This document shows, piece by piece, positions 33,901-45,919 of a stretch of DNA of 64,000 nucleotides. Under the pieces are notes generated by a model. It did no database searches, was not told where the DNA came from, and saw only the letters and a list, made by a program, of their open reading frames with translations. Each line of letters starts with the position of its first letter. Within the stretch, counting starts at the first letter, position 1. The stretch lies in the NCBI RefSeq assembly GCF_910592395.1, contig NC_088308.1, positions 9,377,001-9,441,000 on the forward strand, written 5' to 3'. The stretch comes from Lineus longissimus. Taxonomy: Eukaryota > Nemertea > Pilidiophora > Heteronemertea > Lineidae. The position numbers were made by a program, and so were the translations under genes.

Positions 33901-36900
33901 GCCCCAAATTTGAATAAATTATATATGAAGGGGAGCACTCACAATCATGATAATTGTCTGCAACTCTTTAGTCTGGTGCCGCGGGTCAGTTCACGAGCAA
34001 AGTAGCACGATATTTGTATGCGCATGACCGTATCAATATTTATATTTTTACACTATGACATGTACTTAAGAGAGAAACATTCCTGCATGAAAAGAACAAT
34101 AGATATTGTACTCTTTGGCCTGCCCCCAAATAGCCAAGATACCGATTAAACAACAGTACGAGGAAAAGTATAATGGGTGTAGGCTCTTTGGTACGTCTTA
34201 TCTAAGAATAATAGTTTACTTTTTTTGTTAATCCATTAATTGTTTCTCGATTTCTCATCTGGTTGGTCGTAAAACCCATGTATTTGACCTACCGTTGTAG
34301 TCAGTATCCGTTTTGTAATCCTCGTCTTTTTCCTGACTATCTGGAGGAGGCGTCGGCTTTCGCGTCACCTCATCCCCACCATCAGATGTATCCACATCCG
34401 TATCCGCATCCGCATTGTAATTGCTCTTGGCGCACTTTGTTCCGGCGAAGCACCGCCGAACTTGTATCAAAACCGTGTCCCTGCACAATGCGGGAATATC
34501 ACATTCTCGTATCCTCCGCTTCTGACATGATCGTAAACATGGCGACCAGTCTGACCATTTTGAATACATTAAGTCATAAACAAACTGACCATAAAGCTTT
34601 TGACTTTGCGTCTGTGATTTTTTACGTCTATTTTTGGATCGTTTGTCAATATCATCACAGTTAGGTTTATAGCATTTTCTACGTTCTCTCTGTATCATAT
34701 TTTGACACACTGTAGAGTCTTTGCACTTCCGGCTGCGCTGTTGCTTGCATTTCCGGTTGCAGGGGGACCAGGCCCCCCATGTTATGAAGAATTCGGCATC
34801 GAGACTTTCAAGAGGACATGGTTTTGTGACGTCACTCGGCTGCTGAAAATAAATAAGGACAAATAATGAACAAACAAAAATTCAGAGTCGCAGCGCTGTT
34901 CGATTCGGAGTAAAAATATCCTTTGAGATCTGATGCAAGACCGAGTCGTTTTTAAATTAAAGCTTTTCAGCTTTCGCATATACAGAGGCCCAGCTGCTGC
35001 GGCGGCAGTGACAAGCACTCAGTCGGAAGATGGCAACCTGTTGTTCCTCTCTCCAGTTTGTTCATGTGGTCTGCCTAGAGTTGTAGTCTCCATTTCTTAC
35101 GAACCCACTGGGTGTGGAATTTTCTTATGTGGATCTGATAATCGTCAGATGAAATATCAAATCTCCAGGAAACAGCGTCTCGATCCTCCTCTGCATCAAG
35201 TAAGCACGGCACTCATTGATGGACACAGAACATTCGAAGAGGATAGTGCAAGACGAGGGGTGGGGGATTGCCGAGTGCCAATTTTGTGAAAACTGAGTTA
35301 GTCACATACGATGGGTGATCAATAAATTAGGAGGACTCACAGACGTTTCATAACACTTTGAGCCTAATCAACTCATGAGTGTAGTGTACAAAATTGTCCA
35401 CCCTCCAACAGATACAGAAACTACAGACGTTGAAAAGAGGTAAACAAAAATCGACTCCAATAATTATGTGATTTCATTTAGCGTTAAGTGAAGACCTCTC
35501 TTTTACATCGCAACCGAACATGTATGTTTGATGATATTATATATGGGTTAACAAGATATCTAACGCAGGAGCCAGACAACAAGATGTTCATGCTTTATCT
35601 CTAGTTGGCAGATCTGGGTCTTTCAAATGATTGTGTAGGTTACATGTCGAAGTTTTTTAAAAAGCTTGGGTGTTCATTTGTTTCTTTTGTAGAAGTGTGA
35701 AGTATGGGTCGAAAAGGCGTCTGAATCATGCAATGGACTTTCAATCAAATGAGTGTCATGTCGGAAATGATAAGACTCAAAGTTTTCAGGAAAGGGTCAT
35801 GGACGTTCACGCGCAGACGTCTTTACACCAATATTTGGAAAAGCGGTTGCGGGTATACCACCCATGATTGAATAGAGAGTACCAAAGGAAGATAATATTT
35901 GAGCTGTCTGGGTAATTTTAGAAGGTTGTATGGATTGCCTCGGGCATAATACTATTCATGTTTCACAAAGTTCAACCCCCTGTCCCAGAAAATCTTAGAT
36001 ATGATCAGATATGCCAAGGGGTCGATGGGAAGATTCCTCCAGAGAATAGGTGATGATCTGTGGCTATAAGTAACACCAGTTCAGCGGGTCTTCATTCAGC
36101 AGAAATCTGTGCTCAGTATCGTGAGATTGCATGTTCGTTCTAATGGTGTGGTCCTAAAATAGGCGGCCCACTGCTCGACCAATTAACAAATGCAGACTCT
36201 TTTGTAGCTACGATCGACTTGTCTCCTCCATCCTTTTGTAACAGTGCCATGAGCTGAGACATACACATATCACTGTGTTCAAGCGCAAGTGCTAAATGCC
36301 TACATGCCAGTGTAGAAGTTGAAGTGTCCTAGGATAGAATGCACGGGAACAAAGGATTCTACAAGCGCATAGTTCGAACGGTCGTGGCCTCTAGAACCAT
36401 ATGCATTTACCATAATCCGTCAAAAAATTATAGGGCCGGATACTTTTTCCGGGGGACATCTTCTACTTCTACACCGCAAAAAAAGTCAACTGATATCGTT
36501 TGTTATGCAGTATTATGCAGTATTGTCAATACTACGGACTCTGGTACGTCTTTATATTGGCTATGCATAGGCAGCATTACACTTGTCCAGCCTAAGGTAA
36601 CAAACATCGTCGCCATTGGATTGTTATGTATAGCAACTGTACGCATGCACACATATCTAAATCCCTCGTGCTCAATCTGATTCACCAGTTAAATTCATTA
36701 TTAGTATACGAACCAAGTAACAGATTCAAAACCTCCCCAATGACTGTAATGATGTCCTAGTTGTATTTTGAAACTAGGAAGATTGCTGAAGCAATCTGAT
36801 TATGATATACGCGATTAAGCTTTTTATGACTTATATGGGTGACCCGACCTACTATGAAGGGATACATATGATAGTAGTGTAAACTGTAGCAACCATGCGA

Positions 36901-39900
36901 ACAACGCTTCGAACTATTAATGCAAGTATCAATTCGTGTCTTGTACCCCCCCCCCCCTCCTCAAGGGTACGACACCTTATCACCCTATAACGACATCTTA
37001 AGCCTCAAGCATCACCCTTTTTTCACCAATGCTACTTTTTCTTTCGTCAAGACATCACCATCAACAATATATCAGTTATCACCATCATATATAGTAACCG
37101 GACTAATTTTACTGGGTAAGGCTGTATGTTCGACAAGACATCGACACATTAGCATCCTTATTCTTTCCAGCTTCGCCAAATTTTCACTAAAGGAAAAATA
37201 AATACTACTCAAGCATCGGCAAATATTAGTGGTGATAGCTTAACTACCCTTGAGGAGGGGGGGGGGGGGTACAAGAAACGAATTGATACTTGCATAAAGG
37301 GACGCTGGAGAACCAACACCCCAGCTTGTCGAGATTAGGCAGACTTCCCAACTTGCCTCGCTGGCATATCCTGAATATGGAGAAAGTGTTTCAACAATTT
37401 TGACCATTTTTCCAAGGACGGGGGGGAGGGGTGGTTCGTCATGCTTCACCAAGGTAAGACCACTTTAAGAATTGTAAGTGTGAAGTAAAGTTGGCCACGC
37501 AGTGTAGTTACAATCGCCGAAACTGCGAACCGAGACCCGTTTCCGTCGTGTGTGCGTTCACGATTTTCCTTTTGTCAAGAGTAGCATTATTCTTACGAAG
37601 ACAAGACACTTCTTCCGATATACATTTATATAGTTAGCAATATGTATTGACATGTGGTGGAGGAAATATGACGCCCACCAGGAAATTCATTCAAAATTTA
37701 CCGTCCAGAACGGACATTTTCATTGGGTTGGTTCACAAAAGGCCTAGTGCATTATTTGGTACACTGTAGATCTGAAGAAGGCCAATATACCTTACGGAAA
37801 CTGTTTGCTGATTGATATATGATTTTTAGATAAAATGTGAGAGTGCGATTGAGAATTCTCCATTTTCCAGAGGCAGAAATTTTCAATTAAAACGTACTTT
37901 TAGCAAATATGCCGATATTGTATTCAATTGGTTGCCAGTCTCCTGACCTTCTGGTTCGCGCTAGCGCTAACCTACACTGACGTAAAAAAAACTCTCGAGC
38001 AGGGAAAACATCTTAGAATATGAATCGGACAAAATTCCACGTGTGTAGTTAAACGATGGCCTACACAATACCGTCATGTCCTCGGGTGGCCTAGCTGACT
38101 TAAAAGTGGCTGTCTTAATTCTCTAGTGAGGATTTGACCAACACTTTTTCATATTCGCACCCTCCATATTCTAAACTATAGACACTACCAGTCCATGCCG
38201 ACCTACCGGCGGTGAACATCTATCCTCAAGTCTCTACTGATACGCATGCTACCAGTCATAGTGAACTGTTCGCTGTACTGCCACGGCTGACCCCTCCGAC
38301 TATTCTCTTTGTCCAAGTCACGTTCACGTTCTTATCCGCCATCAAGTGTCACGACTTTATACTGATATCTCATTGTTGAGTCTTGTTGTTACACCTGCAT
38401 GTCCCATCGTATTATTATCTATTGACTGACTTGACAAAATTATTTGAGTTTCGAACTTTATACGTGCATCTTTAACACAGCATCACAGGAAAACGCTCCG
38501 AGCACTACGATTGTTTCGGTAACTTTCTGATCTGGGAAACACCAGCCGACGATTGCATGGCTATTTGCATATTCCCTTTCCCCTGATTTGAGATGTGGGG
38601 AAGGAATACAGAGTCATTGGAAAGATGCGGCCATTCTTTTTTCTTGGCGAAGTGAGTGAGCGTGGGGAGGGGCTATGAAGTAGGTAACCAAGATAATCTG
38701 CCGGCCGAATAATGCAAGACGGACTAGTGGCAGCTGTGAAGAATGGTTCGCCCGCGTCATGTCATCCATGATTAGTCCGCCGGGGCTACGAGGTAGTGGG
38801 AAGGGCATGGCCGGTCTAATTCATGACGTTATGATAGTTGTAAGAATAACAATATTTTCTGAGAAGGATACTCACTCGAACAGCGAGCTAGACAAATTGC
38901 TCCAGTTTTGTTCTGACCAACATGCGGCCGGAAAGTCGTCATAAGGATATCCGGCGACCTATATGGTTAGTGTCGGCTAAAACCTTCAATGAAATCACCA
39001 GATAATAATCAAGTATGAAAACCCAGGATCTGACATCGTTCTCACACCACATCATGCTTTCTGGCAAAGCATTGAATCAAGACGTTGCTATCCATTCCGT
39101 CCCGTACAACGTACTTTGACGGATGGCAGACACTATGCATTACACCACCGAGTTATCAACTCGTGATAAGTTATCACAATAATGAATCGATAAACAAATA
39201 TTGAATTGAAAGCTGAGCGTCAACAAGCACATTATTAGCTCTAAAAACAACAATGGGCGATTCGTAACGTAAAGTGGGAGGAGGTGGGAGGAACGCTATC
39301 GAAGAGAGTCGCCTTCTCTATCACTTGAGTATACTAGGATCGACTGGGAATCGAACCCGGGACCTCAAAGTCGACGGGCGCTGATGTTAAAATTATTAAG
39401 CGTCACTCCGACAGCCCTAACAAACTGTTTATTCTTAATCACACGTTTCATTGGTTCGATCATTAACATTTAAAACAAGCAAAAGTTTAAGGGTAAAATA
39501 AAAATGCAATCTATCAACACCCCCCACTCCAGCTTCTTAACTTGTAAGTCAAATTAACCATCTCAGCATTTTTTTCCATCATCTCTATACTAAAGAGACG
39601 ATACTGTCACGGCAGTGTAAATTAATAAGAGCAGGTGTAAATCTAAAAAAATGTCCCCCTGGAAAAAGTGTCCGGCCCTATTGTATTCTGACGGATTAAG
39701 GTATATGGTATATAGAAACCAAGTCGATAATGTGCCTCGTCACTGAACAGAAGAGTCAAAAACGTGGAAAAAATAAACATTCCGAAAACCAAACATAAAG
39801 GAAAAAGTGTTTAACAAAAGTATTTTTACCGTTAAAATGCATAACACTACCCCACCCCTGGCAGAAGTACAATATCTACAAAAAAATAGGAAGTTATAAT

Positions 39901-42900
39901 TGCACACCTTTTTGTGGACCACCCTGTATAAATATGGTTGATAAACTTCCTTCAGTAATACCACTCAAAAACTGATCATTGGCCTACAGCGGATTTATGG
40001 TTTACGTAAGTGCTCATTTTCTTGACGTCTCTGATTGTCCAAGTACCCTGCGGAGTTGTTAGTCTATCGTGTTCCGTTCCAAGTTGACCTGAGGTTTGTT
40101 GTGACGCCGTCTTTCTTGTCACCTCGCAAGGTCTGTAAAAGGCTAGTCTTTTCTTAGCCAGCCAAGGAGAAGGCTTGTTTTCATGAACCGCAGGGGATAT
40201 TTTTGTAGTTCAAGATATTTTGGACTCTCCTGATGCAATCAGGACAATTCCCTCGGGTTGTCTATTATTGATGACTTACTCGGGACGAGGACACAATGGG
40301 TCGGATGTCTTTGCGTTGCCGACATCGGTCTTGCAGCGCATTCCTTGTGCACTGTGCCAAAGCCACATGTCGTGTCTTCTCAAACAACTCTCTGTCAATA
40401 TTTTGTGTGTCTAATATGACAGTGACATGTCTACAGCATCGCAATCCAAATACTCCAACGTTCCTACGAGGTTAAGTTACGTTTACTTAATGATAATATG
40501 TGAGCATAGAGAGCCTAGGATACATACGTATAGGCCTACTTCTAATTCGAATATATGAACATATCTTTCACTGCATAGCCTAAACCAAAGGCAAGCTTCC
40601 TTAATTCTCCGGCGGTGCAACAAGAGGTAGTCAGCAGGGCCTGGTTGTTCAAAACAACTTTTGTCACTAACGCTGGCGTTAACTAAACTAAGCGTTATCT
40701 CCTTTAATTAAGCCCTTAAATTAACGCCATCGTAGTGACAAAACTGGTTTTGAGCGATTGGGCCCAGGCAATTACTCTCCCTGGGTAAATAATTTGTTGC
40801 CGAATACTGATCAGACAGATCGACGGTTTTTGACACCTTCACTGGGGACTCGCATCAGGCAAACACTAATGAACAAAAAAAAACTGGTTGCAAACGAGCC
40901 ATTTTTACCGAAAGCGGGTTACTAAATTCTGAATGTTCTCTTTGTCATGTCTTCCTCTGTTCTTCAAACGGATTCAGGCTAGACAAGGTCAAAAAGCTGT
41001 TAATCCACTCTTGAGCCCCACTTTGGCGTGACTGCCTCTCGGTCCACCAAAGTCCAAAAGGCTGTAATTCGTGACAACATTGCGGGTGCAAAGTCAAAAT
41101 GCTCTGATCATGATAAATTAGGTGATCACAAAAATAGCTGCACTTTAGCCGGACATAATGACATTAATCACGAGGATATACAATGCTAAATGTAGTTATT
41201 TTAGTTCATCGATTTTACTCCTAGGTGGCCAAACCTGCTTTTTCAGTCCTGTCACCTAGAAGGCAATTTGTCAACTAAAATCATTATATCAGTTTAAGGA
41301 GCAACTATTTTTGCGGGAACGTGGTTTTTTGTGAAGCAAGCATGCGCCTCACTTATCTAGATCATTACTCTGCCCCCAAAATGCGGATTCAAAACAAGCC
41401 TCTTTTGGTTTGGCCAACGGCCTACTCTGTTTCGACAACTACAAGAGAATAATAGTTTGTCAATACACTGCTGATAATAATAGTATGCCTACTAACAGTC
41501 AAAAGTTTTCAAAGTGCCTCATTATTCCGCCGATGGCATCCTCAAATGACATTACAAAAATCTGCCCGTTAGATATCGATACTTCAGTCATATACCACGA
41601 CCAGTACCAATATTTCTACACATCGTCGCAGATTAATTGGCCTAATTTCGTAAGGATAATTTCCGATTGTAATGGGGAACAAAATTGGCCTCGGTCTTTC
41701 TGAAGAGGTCAGACATATTTTCAAACATAGTGATTGTAGGCCGTGTGCCGTGATTATATAGGCCTGCATCTTCTTGCATCTTCTCGCAGGCTACCAGCCG
41801 CTAGCCCGTATCTGCCTTACAACCCAGCACCAGTTTTAACTTTGGATGTAAAACGATGGTCCATTGACCTTCCTTGACGATTTTTACGGGCATACCACCT
41901 AATATCGCGCGGGCTTAAATGTATTTTTAAACAGTGACCATACAACATCTAGCACTACCGGGACAAGTAGCAATGATGACGCCTCAGGAGCAGAGTCTTG
42001 AAATATACTCATAGATTACTCGTAATTTCATCCGACAAGTCGATTAAAACAATAGACGGAACAACGGGTAGTTCCAAGGTTGAAGATAGTGGGTTACAGT
42101 TTGTCATGTTCCTAGAAAAGAGCAAGAACTGGCGACGATAGAAGTAATTTCGGGTGGATGACGAAGTAATAGTGAGTTTTCGCGAAGCCCCCGAAATGCC
42201 AACGCGAACGCCTATCCCATTGTTCGAGCTCCTGTTCACGATGTCGAGCAATGGGAGAGGTGTTCACGGGTGGACGTTTCGACTGCTCTGCGAAAACTCC
42301 ATCACGTCTGATACCTTGTGTGGGTGATATTTGAGAGACAATTGCAGTCGCAGTGCAGGAGAAACGTGATGTAGCCTATTGCAGTTCTTGGGATGTAATC
42401 TAGATATATACCCAGGTTGGTTATGGGCGGTTATTACCGCAAATAAAGACAAACCAAAGCAAAGACACTTGTGTAGCATATCAAGGACACGTAGATTGAT
42501 ACTCCTGGGCGGTTATTACCGCAAATAAAGACAAACCAAAGCAAAGACACTTGTGTAGCATATCAAGGACACGTAGATTGATACTCCTATGTGTGCCACA
42601 TCAAAGACATCTGGACCATACACCACGTCAAAGATAACGATGCGAAGTCAACAGGCGGCGCCACTGTAGATTGCTGGCGGCCGTACGCTGCCTGTTGACG
42701 TTGTTGTTATTTGCCACCTCTCTCCTTTGGCAAGCCGTTTGCTTCAAAAAGTCGAAATGATTTTTTTCTGGTCGAAATGATTTTTTTCTAGTCAAGATAT
42801 TTTTTTTCAAGTCAAGAAAAAAATCGAGATATTTATTTTTCTTCTCATTTAACTTATTGAAGTTGAATCAATTAATAAAAATTTCACTGCGAGAAAAAAA

Positions 42901-45900
42901 TGATTATAAAATAAAAATAGTCGCTTATATCAACAAAAACCTATAGTTGTCGAAATCGTTTTTACTTTTCCCAAGACGGTGGCGCCGCCTGTTGACTTCG
43001 CATCGTTATCTTTGATGTGGTGTATGGTCCAGATGTCTTTGATGTGGCACACATAGGAGTATCAATCTACGTGTCCTTGATATGCTACACAAGTGTCTTT
43101 GCTTTGGTTTGTCTTTATTTGCGGTAATAACCGCCCAGGAGTATCAATCTACGTGTCCTTGATATGCTACACAAGTGTCTTTGCTTTGGTTTGTCTTTAT
43201 TTGCGGTAATAACCGCCCATAGTTGGTGTCCTGTAAAGTTTTCAAAGGAACTCCGGCCAAAACTGAAATGTATGGATATTGTTATGGATAACATGCTCCC
43301 GAATAACGGATGTCCATTCGAAAGTGCACACAAACCACACTGATTGTTTGTGTGAGTGCAATAAGCGATATATGTATATCTTCTAAAATTATGGATTTCA
43401 GCCCCCCCCCCCGCATCGCCCCCCCCCCCCCCCCACCGTCCACCTCTCGACCATTCAAACAAACAATGTGGCAAGCATGAAAGCATTCTGAGTACAAATT
43501 GCCTGTAATCGCCTGCATCTCAGAGTAGCAAGGTTTTCAGAGTTGTGGAAGGGGCCTTGACCATCGAGTTGAGCAGCCAAACCAAAAGCAAAATTCATTT
43601 TGGTACCAATTCAAAAGAAGGGTGGTCCCTTGATCTACTGTTCCATGATTTTTTTGGCGGATGGTTTGATTACGCATCAATCTGAATTTCGCGAAACCTT
43701 CCAAACAGGATTTTGGAAAGGTGTTTTTTTGTGATGCTGCACTAGCATCATGCATGTGAAGGATCACTAGAAATTCATGTGTCAATATATTCAGGCCAGA
43801 ACTTATACTTATTTCTATAGTATCTGTACTTCGCTTTGCCAGTGACCGCGTGGAACTTGAGACATTTTAGGTCTACCACGAATGTACATCATAAATTATC
43901 AATGTTTTGATAAATTTGTCAGTAAATGTATACCAATATAATGAAAATATTGATAGACCGTCGCTTGGGCTCCAAGATAAAGATACCAACTAATTTAAAA
44001 GGCGTTATATCCTAGACAACATTGTAAAAACATCAGAGATGTAAGATAGGAGAATGAGTACTATTTGCTTGATATTGATACATCAGATTTTGCAGACGAC
44101 GCATGTTGTTACTGGAACACTGCATAATGATAACTTTAAAGAGTGTGTTTGTGTCGGGATGCACTTTGATAAATCGACGTGCATGTATACATGCGTCCTC
44201 CTGCGGTGAGATTTGCTTACTGCAGAAATCGCGTTCCCTCTCTTTCCGCCGACAGATCATGCCGACGCGAGTCCTATGTGGTGGCCGGTGTAACAGTTCT
44301 TAATGTCCTAGGATAGAGTGTCCCATTGACAAAGGAGTCCACTGACCACTTATATTTCAAAGTTTTTGCAGGTCATGGATCTCTGGAGAACCGCGCCTTA
44401 AACTGTCAACACCTGGGAAGGACACCTCCAGGGGAAAATCAGGTTTGCAGTTAAGTCCCTTGAATCAGTTCGGTCTATGTGCCGGCCTACGCTATTTTGA
44501 GACAGACGTAATGCACATATATATATTCCCGGTAGTGCGGTGAGCCATCCAGTCATGTTTCAGGTTTGACGGAAAGAGATGACGTCAACTGTTAGGGATA
44601 ACGTGACTTTTGTGCTTTTGAACAACCGTGCCCTGAACGACATAAGCTAAAGGCCTACTAATTTTGGTGGTATCCGTGCAGGCGAACACCGACATGTTAT
44701 CTGCCTATAAACCACCATAAGATACGGGCCTGGAATTGTTGAATTATTCGAGTTGGGCCAGCGTGGCGCCCATGGTGTTCAGAGGGCAGAGTGTCAACCA
44801 ATGGTATCTTTTCCGCCATTGATTCGTTCAGAATAGAACTATGACAGGCTGTGGTGAGCCATACTCGTCAATGATGGCGGTCCATGGCCACCTGTCGCTC
44901 CTTAGTACATTGTGCCAATCACAAAATTCCCCTGATATCATGAATCTTGATCTACCGGCCGTAAGATATCTAAATAGAAGCAGGATACATCGACACAAAC
45001 GCAAATGTAGCGGAATGAAGTCCGTGGTAACTAAGATAGTGGTCCATTTGTCGCCATTTTGGTCTGTAACATACTCCTTCCGTAGCCTACCCAATATTAT
45101 AGCATAACGAAGTCCGGGCCAACGAGGGTCGGGACGATTTGCATCATGGGTGTCTCCCTTTGCTGGTCGCATTAAACGACGGGGACGTTCCGTGCTCCTA
45201 ATCAGATGGTGAGTGAAAAAAACTGATCACTTCACATGCCCGGACTGGAGATACAGTTAGGAATGGGTCATCAAAACGTGAGTTTGTATACCATTACAAA
45301 ACCATGTACAAGTACATGTGCATTGTATACTTTTGTTGTATGGTTCTTTCTTATAAGTTCGCTTGTTTACGCCCACACTTACCTATAGTGGCAAACTCCG
45401 GGGAAAACTGTGAAAAAATCATAGAAAGGTCACGCCACTAATTGGGTTGTTTTGACAATAATTACAGTGGTGATGAGCTCTGCTTAGGCTTACCATTGCG
45501 TTCACCAAATGGTGAAATACATGTATGAGGCAGGTTTCGCAACCCTTTTTCGAACGAAAAAGCTCGAAATACAGATGTATTTGGTGTCAACAAGTTTCAT
45601 GTCATGAGTGAACTACAATGTAATGTCACCAATATCAAACTCGTCTTCATACATGAAAAGCATGCCTCGTTAAAACAATATCATAATATAACGTGATTTA
45701 AAGTGAGAAAGCGATAAGCCATGATGATAACGGGGCAAACATGAAGCGACCGTGGCCGGCTAATCCGCGCTAGAAGGACGGCTCAAAGCCTATCCTGGAT
45801 AATTGATCTCATTAATCATTTATCATTTTGAATATCAAACTTACCGTTCCAGCCAAAGCCCCAGATAGAATCCCAAGAAGCGAAGCACAAAACACGAGGA

Positions 45901-45919
45901 GAAATCCTCTGGTGTTCAT
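27490..45919 (-). CDS. Secreted TSP1-repeat trypsin-like serine protease (five exons, 485 aa)
   Basis: The five exons are 45845-45919, 34293-34842, 33312-33463, 30389-30649 and 27490-27909. All phases agree (0,1,0,0) and total 486 codons including TAG. The protein starts with a signal peptide (residues ~1-23), then two thrombospondin-1 repeats (~46-87 with WGAWSPC, ~118-160 with WSDWSPC) separated by a basic stretch. A long acidic linker follows, then an S1 domain. The activation site is R244|IVGG. The triad is H286 (TAAHC), D335 (SDIAL) and S430 (GDSGGP). D424 at the base of the S1 pocket predicts cleavage after Lys/Arg. C234 before the activation site and C355 are placed to tie the linker to the catalytic chain, as in plasma and complement proteases. 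It looks intact. Likely roles are extracellular zymogen cascades or matrix processing; the substrate is unknown. Confidence 0.92.
28337..28526. mobile_element. MITE family M, copy a (intron 4 of the protease)
   Basis: It reads CCGGTGAAAAAGTTTGAAATG..GATAGAATG at the left and TTTTTCCAGGGGGACATTTTCC..CTACACTGG at the right, as in the better copies at 36309 and 50648. It is more divergent than those, and the borders are approximate. Confidence 0.65.
29972..30358. repeat. 32-36 bp tandem array, about 11 copies
   Basis: The consensus is roughly CCTTGAAATTACAACTCC followed by ATCTCAAGGCTATA. Some units carry an extra AGTA and some have TAAA in place of TATA, so higher-order pairing is visible. The array lies in protease intron 4, only about 30 bp from the exon 4 donor (30388). 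Confidence 0.9.
30389..30649 (-). CDS. Protease exon 4 (His and Asp of the triad)
   Basis: The acceptor TTTTTTTATTCTAG ends at 30650. The exon encodes VAIMTRWKEQYCGGTLVAPQ, the TAAHC His and the DSDIALVKLKKPVK Asp. The donor AAG|GTAAGC follows 30389 in phase 0, joining to LGKN of exon 5. Confidence 0.94.
30650..33311 (-). other. Protease intron 3
   Basis: Bounded by the CAG|GTAAGC donor at 33311 and the TTCTAG acceptor at 30650. I see no repeat family or nested gene; the frames at 31092-31986 have no domain. Confidence 0.7.
33312..33463 (-). CDS. Protease exon 3 (linker end, activation site)
   Basis: The acceptor TAATCTTTTCAG ends at 33464. The exon carries DYEEEGTATTVDQ, the pre-activation cysteine in EDRCGLRPS and the site PTLR|IVGG, and ends GSWPWQ at the donor CAG|GTAAGC. 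It enters in phase 1 and leaves in phase 0. The next intron upstream (33464-34292) holds nothing I can name. Confidence 0.93.
34293..34842 (-). CDS. Protease exon 2 (two TSP1 repeats and acidic linker)
   Basis: The acceptor TTTATTTTCAG ends at 34843, and a CAG repeat makes a 3-base-later site possible. The exon starts QPSDVTKPCPLE, contains both WxxW TSP1 cores with their six-cysteine patterns, and ends in an Asp/Thr/Pro-rich linker. The donor ACG|GTAGGT follows 34293 in phase 1 and joins to GAC TAT of exon 3. Confidence 0.9.
36309..36475. mobile_element. MITE family M, copy b, 167 bp
   Basis: The left end AGTGTAGAAGTTGAAGTGTCC and right end GGACATCTTCTACTTCTACACC form clear TIRs around an AT-rich core with GATAGAATG and CACTTTTTCC-like motifs. 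It shares these with copies near 28337, 39634, 44286 (left end only) and 50648. No TSD could be fixed. Confidence 0.8.
36921..37294. mobile_element. 374 bp MITE with TAA target duplication, probable PIF/Harbinger type
   Basis: The ends are TGCAAGTATCAATTCGTG and its inverse CGAATTGATACTTGCA, with pairing for about 65 bp through a C-run/G-run and TCCTCAAGGGTA. TAA lies immediately outside both ends (36918-36920 and 37295-37297). There is no coding capacity. A TWA-type TSD supports a Harbinger-derived element. Confidence 0.88.
39341..39418 (-). repeat. tRNA-derived SINE head or tRNA pseudogene
   Basis: On the minus strand, a B-box GGTTCGATTCC lies about 50 nt downstream of an A-box-like GGCTGTCGGAGTGACGC. 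The acceptor arms do not pair well, so this is not a functional tRNA. A SINE remnant is the simplest reading; the tail is not defined. Confidence 0.55.
39634..39725. mobile_element. MITE family M, truncated copy c (reverse orientation)
   Basis: It begins GGTGTAAATCTAAAAAAATG then TCCCCCTGGAAAAAGTGTCC, matching the reverse complement of the right half of copies b and e. The similarity fades after CTGACGGATTAAGGTATATGG. Confidence 0.65.
40637..40765. mobile_element. Short (~129 bp) foldback MITE
   Basis: The left arm contains CAAAACAACTTTTGTCACTA and CTGGCGTTAA; the right arm contains the inverse TTAACGCCATCGTAGTGACA and AAACTGGTTTTG, ending GGGCCC. The arms pair over about 50 bp with a loop at TTATCTCCTTTAATTAA. 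The TSD is not clear. Confidence 0.75.
41198..41281. repeat. 84 bp imperfect palindrome
   Basis: ATTTTAGTT and CTAGGTG in the left arm pair with CACCTAG and AACTAAAAT in the right arm around a ~26 nt loop. The segments between them pair only partly. It could be a tiny MITE; no TSD was found. Confidence 0.5.
42423..43220. mobile_element. 798 bp foldback element with internal 82 bp tandem repeats in both arms
   Basis: The terminal ATGGGCGGTTATTACCGC pairs with GCGGTAATAACCGCCCAT. Each arm (~240 bp) has two 82 bp units (starts 42425 and 42507, mirrored in 42979-43217) and then a shared inner part ending GGCGGCGCCAC. The centre (42665-42978) includes T-rich repeats of GATTTTTTTCT. The flanks GGTTGGTT and AGTTGGTG agree at 6 of 8 positions, perhaps a decayed 8 bp TSD. 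Confidence 0.87.
45845..45919 (-). CDS. Protease exon 1 (signal peptide)
   Basis: The ATG at 45917-45919 opens MNTRGFLLVFCASLLGILSG and then ALAGT, a textbook signal peptide with likely cleavage after ALA. The donor ACG|GTAAGT follows 45845 in phase 0, matching exon 2. I found no convincing TATA box in the next 150 bases upstream. Confidence 0.85.

Larger units (their letters stand above)
34843..45844 (-). other. Protease intron 1, 11 kb
   Basis: The intron lies between donor ACG|GTAAGT at 45844 and the exon 2 acceptor at 34843. Phases are 0-0, so no further exon is required. It contains MITEs, two inverted-repeat elements, a tRNA-like sequence and homopolymer tracts, listed separately. Open frames such as 34933-35289, 43115-43486 and 44828-45172 show no domain. 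Poly-C tracts lie at about 43402-43435. Confidence 0.65.

Noticed and set aside
34263-34664. 133 aa plus-strand frame with a Pro/His-rich stretch
   Set aside because: Antisense to the TSP1 exon; the Pro/His run is the complement of the Asp-rich linker.
36939-43440. Poly-C/poly-G tracts as regulatory G-quadruplex sites
   Set aside because: They are uninterrupted homopolymers, two of them within MITE TIRs; nothing points to a regulatory role.
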